NCBI GenBank assembly: GCA_963696525.1
Contig: CAVOKO010000009.1
Span: 372,001-436,000 of the forward strand
Length of the DNA stretch: 64,000 nt
DNA from: CAWBRT01 sp963696525
GTDB lineage: Bacteria; Acidobacteriota; Terriglobia; Terriglobales; Acidobacteriaceae
Direction: 5' to 3'
Part shown: positions 18,075-26,774 of the stretch, in pieces
Position numbering within the stretch: position 1 is the first letter of the stretch
Layout of the letters: each line of letters starts with the position of its first letter
Notes under the pieces: model-generated
The model's database searches: none
Seen by the model: only the letters and a program-made list of their open reading frames with translations
What the model was told of the DNA's origin: nothing
Program-made: the position numbers and the translations under genes

Positions 18075-19208
18075 TTAGTAAGCTCCAGTACCGAACATCA
18101 CAGCCATGGGAGTCTTTAGCAGTATCTTCAGGTCCAGCCAGAGCGACCACTGACGAACATACTGCAGATCGAGACGGACCATTTCGTCAAAGTTAGTCCG
18201 GCTGCGACCGTAGACCTGCCACAGTCCGGTAAGACCAGGTTTTACTTCCAGCACACGCCGCCGATGCCACGCACTGTAACGCTCATACTCATAGGGCAGC
18301 GGTGGCCGCGGGCCGACCAGCGACATGTCGCCTTTCATTACGTTGAGGAACTGGGGTAGCTCATCCAGACTGCTGCGACGCAGGATCCTCCCGATGGGAG
18401 TAACCCTTGGATCGTTCGCAATCTTGTAAATCTTGGCCCCTGTTCCGTGAGTCTGGGCGACATTCTCTCCAGCGATCATGCTCGTCACGTAGTCGCGATG
18501 CTGGCTGGGATCGTTGTTAAGGAACATGGAACGAAATTTCAAAAACGTGAACGTCCGGCCACCCTCACCCATCCGTGTCTGCTTGTACAAAACCGTGCCT
18601 TCCGATGTCATTTTGACAAGAAGGGCGATCAACAGCAGCAGGGGTGCCAACCCGACTAACGCCAGCAGACTACCCACCACGTCCATGTAGCGCTTCAGGA
18701 TGCGGGCGACCTGGCTCGCCGGTAAAGCTTCTCGATACAGAATCGGATCACACATGGCGGAGCCCCCGCCGCCTTCTGGAAAGATATGGTATGTGACGCG
18801 AATGTCCTTTATCGTTTCGGCGGGAAGTGCGGCACACAGCGCCTCTTTTAGCTTCGCGTCAATGCTGTTTTGTGGATCGGCTTTCGTGGGCTTTCGCAAT
18901 TCGGTAAAAATCACGCCGAAGCTTTTATTGCCCTCGTACCAACCTGCCGTGTCTGTCCCTCTCACTACCGAACACACTGAGTAAGCGACAGTCTTTATAA
19001 GCTGGCCACCTCGCTCGTTCCACTTCGCTCCCTCGAGATGCAACAGAGCGAGCAAGAGTGCATTGCCGGAGCGCTCGCACCGCCTTCTTTCCCCACAAAG
19101 GGTATCCAGGAACTTGGATTCCGGAAGCAGTTCGCGGTGACCGCCGCTCCAGGCGCCGTACGCGATTTTGTCGTTTGTATCTTTCCTCGCTATTGGGGTT
19201 ACAGACAT
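18075..19208 (-). CDS. polyprenyl-phosphate sugar-phosphate transferase (WbaP/WcaJ type) with degenerate GGDEF-like N-terminus
   Basis: The C-terminal half is a bacterial sugar transferase that primes repeat-unit synthesis on undecaprenyl phosphate. After RILKRYMDVVGSLLALVGLAPLLLL (membrane helix) come KFRSM, RRSSLDELPQFLNVMKGD, SLVGPRP and VKPGLTGLWQV, the conserved catalytic core. The N-terminal ~150 residues resemble a GGDEF fold: ERRRCERSGNALLLALLHLEG, then a degenerate signature at RGTDTAGWYEGNKSFGVIF where GGDEF should be, so it is unlikely to make c-di-GMP. I start at the ATG at 19208; an upstream in-frame TTG at 19322 would add 38 residues. Confidence 0.88.
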   Translation of the reverse strand: MSVTPIARKDTNDKIAYGAWSGGHRELLPESKFLDTLCGERRRCERSGNALLLALLHLEGAKWNERGGQLIKTVAYSVCSVVRGTDTAGWYEGNKSFGVIFTELRKPTKADPQNSIDAKLKEALCAALPAETIKDIRVTYHIFPEGGGGSAMCDPILYREALPASQVARILKRYMDVVGSLLALVGLAPLLLLIALLVKMTSEGTVLYKQTRMGEGGRTFTFLKFRSMFLNNDPSQHRDYVTSMIAGENVAQTHGTGAKIYKIANDPRVTPIGRILRRSSLDELPQFLNVMKGDMSLVGPRPPLPYEYERYSAWHRRRVLEVKPGLTGLWQVYGRSRTNFDEMVRLDLQYVRQWSLWLDLKILLKTPMAVMFGTGAY

Positions 19209-19344
19209 ATGCTCTCGTTCTTTCTTGCTGATTTGGACGGATCTGACTTTCGGAAGGGTCCTTGGACAGCCGATCGGAGCAATTCCCCACCCCAAGGACG
19301 GCCCCTTCAAATCCTCGTGCAAGTAACGTCTTAAACTACGAGCG

Positions 19345-20274
19345 TCAAACGGTGTGCACAGTGCGATATTCTTGAAAGCGTCTGCCGCTCAACCCGTATA
19401 GCAGACCTAAGCCAAAACTGGCCCACCGGAGAGCGTTTATACAGTGCCGTTTTCCCAGCGGGATGAATAGCAGCGCGCAAATGATGCCAACCATTATCCT
19501 GCCTAGTGCGGTTATAGTTTCGAGTGACCGCTCTGAAAACGAATCGACCGCCCTGAGCGATATCTCAACGCTCCCGTACCGAAAATGTCTTCGGAGGAGC
19601 CAACCAACCTTTGCGCGTGTTCGCGGATACCATTCGGTTACGACCGCCTCATCGGCCCACACCAACCGGTAACCAGCGCGGCTGACCCGCTGGAAAAAGT
19701 CATAATCCTCTCCCCCGCTTAACGCGAATTTCTCGTCAAAACGAAACCGTGGGTCCCGCAGAATCCGCGTCGAAAACAGAACGTTTTGCGTTGAGCCGGT
19801 GGAACAAACCGTCCCTGTCTTCTTGCGAGGCATGGAGAAGAAGTGCCCTTCAGTGACCCATTTGGGCACCGGTTCAGGAAAAAACGTAAGTGCGGGACCA
19901 AAAACGACGTCTGCGGCGCACCGCTGCTGCACGGAAAGCAATTCAGAAATCCAGTTCTCCGACGGGATTTCGTCGTCGTCAAGAAATGCGATGAAATCGT
20001 CGGTCTTACCCATCTCAATTGCGCGATTTCGGGCAAAGGTGACCCCCGTTTTTTGCTCGATCCTGTACAAGATAGGCCATGGATAGTCTTGCCTTAACCG
20101 ATCGCATACCGGTGCCGCTGAGCCCGCCCCATCATTGTCGACGACGATCACTCGTAATTGCAGCGCGGCATCGCCGCAGGAAAGCTTTTGCTTCGCTACT
20201 CCTGCGAGGGCCCGCTTTAACCCTGCTTCTCGGGCACGTGTAGCCAAACACACCGCAACTCGTATCAGGCTCAT
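19345..20274 (-). CDS. glycosyltransferase family 2
   Basis: This is a 309-aa GT-A enzyme. IRVAVCLATRAREAGLKRAL and LRVIVVDNDGAGSA form the nucleotide-binding portion. DFIAFLDDDEIPSENW contains the DxD-type metal motif, and ALSGGEDYDFFQRVSRAGY the ED catalytic segment. A hydrophobic helix near residues 265-290 may anchor it to the membrane. It sits between the polymerase and the priming transferase, in the core of the cluster. Donor sugar unknown. Confidence 0.87.
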   Translation of the reverse strand: MSLIRVAVCLATRAREAGLKRALAGVAKQKLSCGDAALQLRVIVVDNDGAGSAAPVCDRLRQDYPWPILYRIEQKTGVTFARNRAIEMGKTDDFIAFLDDDEIPSENWISELLSVQQRCAADVVFGPALTFFPEPVPKWVTEGHFFSMPRKKTGTVCSTGSTQNVLFSTRILRDPRFRFDEKFALSGGEDYDFFQRVSRAGYRLVWADEAVVTEWYPRTRAKVGWLLRRHFRYGSVEISLRAVDSFSERSLETITALGRIMVGIICALLFIPLGKRHCINALRWASFGLGLLYGLSGRRFQEYRTVHTV

Positions 20275-20301
20275 TTGGAATGTTTCCTATCAGGGGCGCT
20301 A

Positions 20302-21591
20302 TTAAGCCGGCACAATGCGATTCTCACACCACATTTGCTGCTGTTCAGAGTCGGGGGAAGCAGTTGCTATACGCCAGCGGTTCACCGCCAGCGAGGTGGT
20401 GATTGCGGCAAACATCAGGAAGGAGACCGTGAGGGGCCTCGTCAAGAGCGAGCTTTCGGTTATATTGTGTAAGGCAAAAAAGCACAAGTAGGTAATCGGC
20501 CATAAGCCGATCGGCCCAGGCTCTAACCTGATAAATTCGATTGCCCTGCGAATGGCAGAAGCCAATATGTAAAGGAAGACGCATAGCCCAATGATTCCGA
20601 GACTGAGACCTAAGTCGAGAAAGCCGTTGTGTGCGTGTGGAACTAGCCACCCAGATCCGAGCATGATGTTTAAAGCCTCCCCTTTCGGGCCGATCCAGAA
20701 TCCATCGTATCCATATCCTAGGATGGGAAACTTCATCATTGCCGGTAACGCCATGGCCCAGATTTGTGTTCGGCCTGTCAAACTGGGGTCGCGATTCAGG
20801 ACCTGAAGCAGCAGGCCAGTGTGACCCGTGAGAAAGTAGATCCCTGAAAAGACCATGAGCGCCGCTACCGCGTAGACCAGCAACCGCTGATTAGGCCTCC
20901 CGCGCGCCCTGCGCCACAGCACCATGGCAGCAGTAACCAGAGTGCCGCAGAAAAGCGAGGTCGCGGAGCCCGAAAGCCAGAGCAATACCACCGCGGTGAC
21001 AAGGAACACATACCGCAACCATAGAAAGTGGCGAAACCTGACTAGCAGCAGAAGTGCCACGGCTTCCGCCATGAATTCACCGAAGATGTTCTTATGCGAC
21101 GACAGGCCCTTCCAGGCCCCGATATGGCTCGAATAGTCGACTACGTATACGGGAGCCACAAAATAGAAGACGATGATGGCTGTCATCATCAGACACAGCG
21201 TCTGTGCCAGCAGACGCGCAAGCTTTTCCGTCGTATAGCGCTCGCCCAGATAGATTGCAAGTAACGTCGACACCAGAAGCATTATGCTTCTCCGCAAGGT
21301 CAGGCCCGGTTCAGGGCTCCATAGCGTCGAGAGTAGTGCTAGCGCCGAGAGTGCTATTAGGGGCCAGACCATTCGCGCAGCGCTAAGCACTCGCCGCCAA
21401 CGCCTCAAGATGAGAAAGGCACCACATGCATACACGGCTCCTTCTATGGATAGACTCGACCAATGCAATTCCGTCGAGACCACCTCCGGAGTATTTTCCC
21501 CCAGAGATGGATCCGTCAGGCCGGTGACAACTTGCATGCTGCACAGGAGCAGTGCGATAACGAACAGTCGCTCGAAAATGCGCATGAACAT
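20302..21591 (-). CDS. O-antigen ligase/polymerase family membrane protein (Wzy-like)
   Basis: A polytopic membrane protein with about 11-12 hydrophobic segments and a large periplasmic loop after the TM near residue 300. That loop contains RDPSLTGRTQIWAMALP and PHAHNGFLDLGLSLGIIG, typical of Wzy_C/O-antigen ligase proteins. Between a Wzx flippase and glycosyltransferases, polymerisation of exported repeat units is the likely role. I use the ATG at 21591, 2 bp after the upstream stop and preceded by GGAAGAGTAGGA. A longer frame from 21762 would overlap the flippase gene by 169 bp. Confidence 0.84.
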   Translation of the reverse strand: MFMRIFERLFVIALLLCSMQVVTGLTDPSLGENTPEVVSTELHWSSLSIEGAVYACGAFLILRRWRRVLSAARMVWPLIALSALALLSTLWSPEPGLTLRRSIMLLVSTLLAIYLGERYTTEKLARLLAQTLCLMMTAIIVFYFVAPVYVVDYSSHIGAWKGLSSHKNIFGEFMAEAVALLLLVRFRHFLWLRYVFLVTAVVLLWLSGSATSLFCGTLVTAAMVLWRRARGRPNQRLLVYAVAALMVFSGIYFLTGHTGLLLQVLNRDPSLTGRTQIWAMALPAMMKFPILGYGYDGFWIGPKGEALNIMLGSGWLVPHAHNGFLDLGLSLGIIGLCVFLYILASAIRRAIEFIRLEPGPIGLWPITYLCFFALHNITESSLLTRPLTVSFLMFAAITTSLAVNRWRIATASPDSEQQQMWCENRIVPA

Positions 21592-21593
21592 TC

Positions 21594-22946
21594 CTACTCT
21601 TCCTCGACGGCGAATACCGCTTGGGGTGCCTTCGATTTGACCACTGTCTGCTCCCGTCTCAAATGCCAACGGATGATCATGTATAACAACACCATGAGGA
21701 GCGTGTGCGTCATCAAGCTGGACCAGGCGGCGCCTCGCCAGGCATACGCTCGGATAATCCACAGATTGACGAGTATGTTAAACACCGCCACCACAATCTG
21801 CGAGGACGACCTTTGCCATTGGTAGTCTGCTCCCGTCAAGGTGTCAGTGAGGAATGCATGCACGCTTTTGACGACTGGCAGTAGACAAAGCCAGCGTAGC
21901 GCAATCGCACTCTCGGCATATGCCCGTCCCATAATTAGTGGCACCAATCCCGCAGCCGCGAACAGCACCAGAGCAATGGCAATTCCGTAGATCACCGAAT
22001 ACCGGAGGATGCGCCGTGCGAATTCGAAGGCTGAGGTAACACCATGCGCGCCCTGCCGGAAAAATTCTGCATAGGTGGCCGTTGCCACGGAGCGAATCGG
22101 AAGCATCGCCGCTTCGATAAAGCGATACGCTACTGCAAAGATGGCCGCTGACTCCACCGTGCTCAGACGCGCCAGCATGGTCTTGTCAATGTCATCGTAA
22201 ACAGACTGTGATCCCAGCGAGGTAGCGAAGTGGAACCCCTCGCGCACCGACGGAATGAGGAGATCCATTTGGAACCGCGGCTTGGCGCAGCACCAGCTTA
22301 CGGCGACCACCCCACAGGCCGTAGCGATTGCCGAGGATGCAGCATACAAGTAGGACCAGCGTAGCGGTGTGAGCCCAGCGCCCGCTAGCCATAGCGCTGC
22401 CAAGAGCCGTAATGCAGTCGCCAATGCCAAAAGCTGTGTGTATCGGCGCCCCTGTCCCAACGCTTGGAACACTTGGTAGCAAATGCCCGTCATTTCCGTG
22501 CATAGAAGGTCAGCAATCGCGACCGCTATCAGCATGGCGGCGGTCGCTGAAGCCGGGAGCACTATAGGCCGAATTAGGAGCGCGAACAGTGTCAGAAGCG
22601 ACCCGGTGGCAATCGTTACCACAAGCGCGTTGCCGAAGTAGGCGGGCAACACATTCGGGTTCCGTGCTATGTATTTGATCATCACATGGCCGGTACCCCA
22701 AGAAGTGAACGGCGACATCGTAGCTACCAGGGCAGTGCAGGCTACAAAAGTTCCGTAGCCAGCAGGGCCAAGCACGTGGGCAACGATGACAAAATAGGCG
22801 AACCGCCCTACCAATTGCAGGCCTTGGCCGCTCAGGAACCATGCCGCATTGTGCAGAATACCGGTCCGCAAGTGCTGACGTATGCGCTCCAACCGGGACC
22901 TCCAGTCGCCGTCGTCGGCAGCACTCGTACTAGTGGACAACGCCAT
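21594..22946 (-). CDS. polysaccharide flippase (Wzx-like, MOP superfamily)
   Basis: A membrane protein with about 12-14 transmembrane segments. The N-terminus reads AWFLSGQGLQLVGRFAYFVIVAHVLGPAGYGTFV, the typical Wzx/RfbX opening, and positively charged loops follow throughout. It probably flips undecaprenyl-linked repeat units across the cytoplasmic membrane. The ATG at 22946 overlaps the end of wza by 17 nt; a TTG at 22973 is also in frame. The next gene (Wzy-like) begins 2 bp after the stop, indicating an operon. Confidence 0.85.
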   Translation of the reverse strand: MALSTSTSAADDGDWRSRLERIRQHLRTGILHNAAWFLSGQGLQLVGRFAYFVIVAHVLGPAGYGTFVACTALVATMSPFTSWGTGHVMIKYIARNPNVLPAYFGNALVVTIATGSLLTLFALLIRPIVLPASATAAMLIAVAIADLLCTEMTGICYQVFQALGQGRRYTQLLALATALRLLAALWLAGAGLTPLRWSYLYAASSAIATACGVVAVSWCCAKPRFQMDLLIPSVREGFHFATSLGSQSVYDDIDKTMLARLSTVESAAIFAVAYRFIEAAMLPIRSVATATYAEFFRQGAHGVTSAFEFARRILRYSVIYGIAIALVLFAAAGLVPLIMGRAYAESAIALRWLCLLPVVKSVHAFLTDTLTGADYQWQRSSSQIVVAVFNILVNLWIIRAYAWRGAAWSSLMTHTLLMVLLYMIIRWHLRREQTVVKSKAPQAVFAVEEE

Positions 22947-23896
22947 AAATTGAGGCGCTTCCGATGGTTTCAACCATGCTCTGCGTGGTGCGCATAGCGT
23001 TTTTTATCCGGCTGTTGGGTACGAAGACAATGTCGTTCGCATGCAGTTCGAGGTCGCCATCCTCTCCCCGCGATATTCTGCCAACCTGGAGCTTGTTCTT
23101 GACGTACCCATCACCGTTCTTACGCAACAAAACAGCACGGTTTACTGCCGCGGTCTGACTCGCGCCACCCGCTTGAGCCAGCGCCTGCAGCAGTGTTATC
23201 TTGCCGTTGTCCTGCATCACAAAGCCTCCCGGCTTGTTCACGTCCCCCAGGACGTAGACGAGTCCAGCGCGTGGTACCAGGACCAAGTCTCCGGGATAAA
23301 TCTGGACGTCATTGGAGAGCGAGGATTGCGCGTCGTCATTCTTCAGTTTGACTGTGACGTTCTCTTCCGTCCCGGTGCGGCGCTTAACCGTGATTCTGGT
23401 ATCAGCCACGGTAGTGAGGCCACCCGCCATAGAGACCACGTCCAACAGGGTGCGCGGACCGAGTACCTGGTAAACGCCAGGGTGCTGCACCTCTCCCATC
23501 ACCGAAACACCCTGGCTGGAGTACTCTTTGATCAGGACGTTGACTTGCGGCCGGAGCAGGAAGTTGTGCTCGCGAAGCTCACGTGCAACCATTTCCGACG
23601 CCTCTTGTCCCGTCAATCCCGCTAGATGGGTGCTCCCGATCAGTGCCAGTTGTGCTTTACCGTCGGCTCCGACGCGTACCTGCTGCGTTAGTTCTGGGTT
23701 ATCGAAAACGGAAATGTCCAGCAAGTCGCCGGCAGCGATTCTTACCGGCGCGGCAATCATTTTGGTGGATGATGGTTGGCTGTTGGATGGCGTGTGCCCC
23801 GATACCATTTGGAGCCTCGGCAGAGCTTGCAGAAGCGTACATCACGCCGAGCACAAATAGGATGCAAATCGATGATTTGAAGGGCTGTCGGATCAT
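22930..23896 (-). CDS. polysaccharide export protein (Wza-like, SLBB), signal peptide displaced by a frameshift
   Basis: The main frame (from an internal ATG at 23808) encodes a Poly_export domain (IAAGDLLDISVFDNPELTQQVRV) and SLBB repeats (VSVMGEVQHPGVYQVLGP; LVYVLGDVNKPGGFV). It lacks a secretion signal. A typical signal peptide (hydrophobic core CILFVLGVMYASASSAEA) begins at the ATG at 23896 in another frame. That ATG overlaps the wzc stop as ATGA. Skipping one C of the CCCC run at 23797-23800 joins the two frames. The gene is therefore probably a complete Wza with a 1-nt insertion. The product would be the outer-membrane export channel. Sequencing error and a real mutation cannot be separated here. 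Confidence 0.82.
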
Positions 23897-24249
23897 GCGC
23901 TCTCTCCCTTGGGATTTGGCTCCGATGAAGGGGAAATAAGCAAAGGATACTTGCCCAAATCCCCATCATGGTATCCGTCATAACCATACGATCCGGAGTA
24001 GTGGTAGTAATCCGGAGAACGAACATCCATGGCATTCACCAGCACTCCTACGCGCTTGGCTTGTACATCTTTCAGCGCGCGGATGGTCCGGACGATGGAC
24101 TGCTGGTTGGTAACCCCGAAGCGAACCACCACTATTACTGCATCCGCATTGGGTGAAAGGACAGCTGCGTCGGTAACCGGAAGAACAGGAGGAGTATCGA
24201 TCAGCACGTAGGCGTATTGTTGGCGCCACCTCTCGATCATCGTGGTCAT
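23893..24249 (-). CDS. Wzc tyrosine kinase, C-terminal fragment (frameshifted)
   Basis: This segment carries the end of the BY-kinase domain: Walker B YVLIDTPPVLPVTDAAV, then a tyrosine-rich tail (YYHYSGSYGYDGYHD) like the autophosphorylation cluster of Wzc. The frame continues upstream without a start through LTFLPAGAPSPCPSELL, the normal linker after Walker A'. So it is the third piece of one gene, split from the middle piece by a -1 type shift near 24341. The stop overlaps the start of wza by 4 bp. Confidence 0.8.
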   Translation of the reverse strand: MTTMIERWRQQYAYVLIDTPPVLPVTDAAVLSPNADAVIVVVRFGVTNQQSIVRTIRALKDVQAKRVGVLVNAMDVRSPDYYHYSGSYGYDGYHDGDLGKYPLLISPSSEPNPKGESA

Positions 24250-24308
24250 TCGCTGGGATCCCAGTAACTCAGATGGACATGGCGAAGGAGCCCCAGCTGG
24301 CAGGAAGG

Positions 24309-25262
24309 TCAGTCCAGGAACTTCATGGATCTGCCGGTAGGCTTCAGGTCTGTTTCCCCCGATAAGATCTGGCTCAAGCCGGCCCCGGAGTGCTGCTTTA
24401 GAACCCTGCTCAAAGTCCCGCGTCGAAGGTCTGCGTCGACCAACAATACTTTGCTCCCGTTGTACGCAAGTGCGGCGGCAAGATTCAACGAAGTGAAGCT
24501 CTTTCCTTCCTGTGCCATACCGCTCGTGATCATAAAAACCTTGGCGGGCTCATCGCGCTGTGACAGTAATAAGGAAGTACGCAGCGATCGGAATGCCTCC
24601 GCGACCGGGGAGTTGCGCAAACTTAGAAGCCGGCTATTGTCGGTTTCCTCTACGCCCTTAAGACCATCTTTCATCTGCGCTTTGAGCCAACTCTTGCGGC
24701 CGGTCCCAGAGGACAGTGCGGCGTCCGGAATTACCCCCAACACGGGTACGTAGGTGGTGTTTTCGACCTGTTCCGGGTTGCGTATAGTGCGGTCCATGGT
24801 GTCGATGACAAATACGCAAACCACGCCAAGGGTCATCCCGGCCAGAGCACCAAAAGCAAGATAGAGCGGAACGTCGGGTTTGGCTGGACGAGCGGGCACC
24901 ACGGCCGAATCGACAATTTGGAGCTCACTCGAACGTAAGCCGGCCAAGACGTTAGCCTCTTTGAGCTTTTCCAGCAAGTGGTCGTACAGCCCCCGGCTCG
25001 ATTCGGCCTCGTGTTTTGCGATCATGTAATTGATTGCTTTGTCGTTCATCCGCGAGGCAATTATCTTTTGCTCGCCAAAAGCCTTCCGGGCGGCTGCTTC
25101 GCGCGAAGCTGCCAATTCGTACTCACTTTTCGCGCTGCCCACGACTTTGCTGAGCTCTGTCTGGATGGAAGAACGAAGTGAACTTAGGCGATCCTTTATT
25201 TGCATCAACCTTGGGTGCTCAGGGCCGTACTTGGCGGCGGCATCCGCATATTCCGCATTCAA
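24309..25262 (-). CDS. Wzc tyrosine kinase, middle fragment (frameshifted)
   Basis: The middle part of a polysaccharide co-polymerase/tyrosine autokinase. It begins in the GNVR-type coiled-coil region (AKYGPEHPRLMQIKDRLSSL). It then has the second membrane helix (LYLAFGALAGMTLGVVCVFV), Walker A SGMAQEGKSFTSLNLA and Walker A' VLLVDADLRRGTL. It ends prematurely at 24309 after DLKPTGRSMKFLD, where the true sequence continues in another frame as YRQIHEVPG. Its own start is only a TTG at 25262, and the frame is open further upstream, so it is not an independent gene. Confidence 0.8.
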   Translation of the reverse strand: MNAEYADAAAKYGPEHPRLMQIKDRLSSLRSSIQTELSKVVGSAKSEYELAASREAAARKAFGEQKIIASRMNDKAINYMIAKHEAESSRGLYDHLLEKLKEANVLAGLRSSELQIVDSAVVPARPAKPDVPLYLAFGALAGMTLGVVCVFVIDTMDRTIRNPEQVENTTYVPVLGVIPDAALSSGTGRKSWLKAQMKDGLKGVEETDNSRLLSLRNSPVAEAFRSLRTSLLLSQRDEPAKVFMITSGMAQEGKSFTSLNLAAALAYNGSKVLLVDADLRRGTLSRVLKQHSGAGLSQILSGETDLKPTGRSMKFLD

Positions 25263-26299
25263 GCTGGCCTCTTGCTGGCGAAGGTTATTGAGCAGCGGCA
25301 GGGAATTAGCGGCTCCGGAATCCGTCGGTTGCGGTGTTGGCCCCGAAGCATTCCGGCAACCAGTTCAGGGTTTCCGTTGCGAGCAAGATTGTAAACGGCC
25401 TCCTTTACGACTCGTGTCGCTTCCGCGGCGGTGACTTGGTTATTCAGTTGCTCCAACCGGGTAACGACGACATTGTGATGCTCATCCTCGCCGAATATCC
25501 CGGAATCCTTTTGTAGCTGAACCGCCTTTTCCTGGGACTCCTCCACCTCGGATTTGAGGTCTGCCATTTGACGTCCCAGCCAGTCTGTGGCTTTAGTGGT
25601 TGCGTTGTAGCGCATTTGAAAGTTGTATTCGACGAAATCCGAGACTAATCGATTGACGATCTTAGCGGCCATTTTCGGATCGGAGTGTGTGTAACTGACC
25701 GTAATTAGACGAGTGCCGGAAATCGAATCGACCGCGAGATTCGCTTTGAACTTCTTTAGAACAGCAGCAGTCCGCTCCTCTGGCGATGGCTCGCTCGGGA
25801 CAGTCCGCAGATACCTTGCGGCGATACGTTTGAGCTGCGAGTCCTGGCGAAATTCCTTAGTATCCGCCAGATCCAGTTCCTTAATGACCTGCCCTGCGAG
25901 AGCATCCGACTTCAACACTGCCATCTGCGTCTGAAGGTTCAAGTTGAAACCCAGAGCATCTGAATCTCCGCCGGAGGGGTTCGCCGGGCCGTTCACCGAT
26001 AACCCGCTCAGGTCCTGTTTGAGAACTTGAAGCTTCGACTCCGCCTTGTACTTCGGGGTCATGACAATGCACACCAGCGCCGCTGCGGCCAACATGGCTG
26101 CGGTGCAAACGTAGATCCAGACTCTCCGTCTGAGTAGGGTTTGTACAATCGCGATCGCGTCGAAATCCGACTCATCGCTTGTTTTGGAGGCTGTTCGCCT
26201 TTCCGTTGATCTTGCAATCGTCGGCAACAGGCGGGCTCCCCTTGCAGGTTGCCGGTCTAGGTTCTCGATCGGCAGCGACAGTTCGTGGTTTTTTCTCAT
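25259..26299 (-). CDS. Wzc/Wzz-like chain-length and tyrosine kinase protein, N-terminal fragment (frameshifted)
   Basis: The N-terminal part of Wzc. A short cytoplasmic leader is followed by FDAIAIVQTLLRRRVWIYV, a membrane helix, and the Wzz domain with coiled coils. The frame goes off near 25335-25375: downstream residues (PLIPCRCSITF) look random, while another frame continues the normal sequence (AANSLPLLNNLRQQEASL). Together the three pieces make about 800 residues, the usual Wzc length. Its role is control of polymer length and export with Wza, driven by cycles of tyrosine phosphorylation. I prefer the ATG at 26299 over a GTG at 26350. Confidence 0.8.
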   Translation of the reverse strand: MRKNHELSLPIENLDRQPARGARLLPTIARSTERRTASKTSDESDFDAIAIVQTLLRRRVWIYVCTAAMLAAAALVCIVMTPKYKAESKLQVLKQDLSGLSVNGPANPSGGDSDALGFNLNLQTQMAVLKSDALAGQVIKELDLADTKEFRQDSQLKRIAARYLRTVPSEPSPEERTAAVLKKFKANLAVDSISGTRLITVSYTHSDPKMAAKIVNRLVSDFVEYNFQMRYNATTKATDWLGRQMADLKSEVEESQEKAVQLQKDSGIFGEDEHHNVVVTRLEQLNNQVTAAEATRVVKEAVYNLARNGNPELVAGMLRGQHRNRRIPEPLIPCRCSITFASKRPA

Positions 26300-26350
26300 C
26301 GGTTTAGCCTTTACATCCAAAATGTAGCGATACTGCTGCTTACGCCCCAC

Positions 26351-26774
26351 AGTCCCGCGAGCTACGTTCTATATCTCTCGGATCTCGCGGCGTCAGCGTG
26401 AACTCAGGGCAATACGCCCATGCTGTCTCCGGCTAGGGGTCTCAGACACTCGTGATCGACTTTTCAGTCTGACAGTTTCTTGTTCTTGACATGTTCTGCC
26501 GCGCATAAGGCCTCAATCTGAGGCGGCTTAGGTAATTTCCTAACCACGCGCACACGCACAGCCAGTACTTTATTCGTTCGGTGCGGTGGATTTGTGCTGC
26601 AGATCGCCGCTGTTCCTTCTAGGGTCGCAGCCTGTTCTACGACTTTCGTAGGATCTCCGCCTAAGCTATTTTTCGCAGTATGAAGTAGGTCTTACGAAGA
26701 ATTGCTTTGACCCCTTCTGATCGTTAACATCTGCCGCACATGCAGGGAAACTCGGTTCCAAAAGGTGATGCACG
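26351..26774. other. divergent intergenic region upstream of wzc and the GH16 gene
   Basis: About 420 bp with no supported gene. It should hold the promoter of the long minus-strand polysaccharide operon and that of the plus-strand GH16 gene. The 14-mer TGACCCCTTCTGAT lies at 26708-26721. Confidence 0.45.

Noticed and set aside
10441..26721. The 14-mer TGACCCCTTCTGAT occurs at 10441 and at 26708, both in promoters of the polysaccharide region.
   Set aside because: In 64 kb several chance pairs of identical 14-mers are expected, flanking bases do not match, and the orientation relative to the genes differs.
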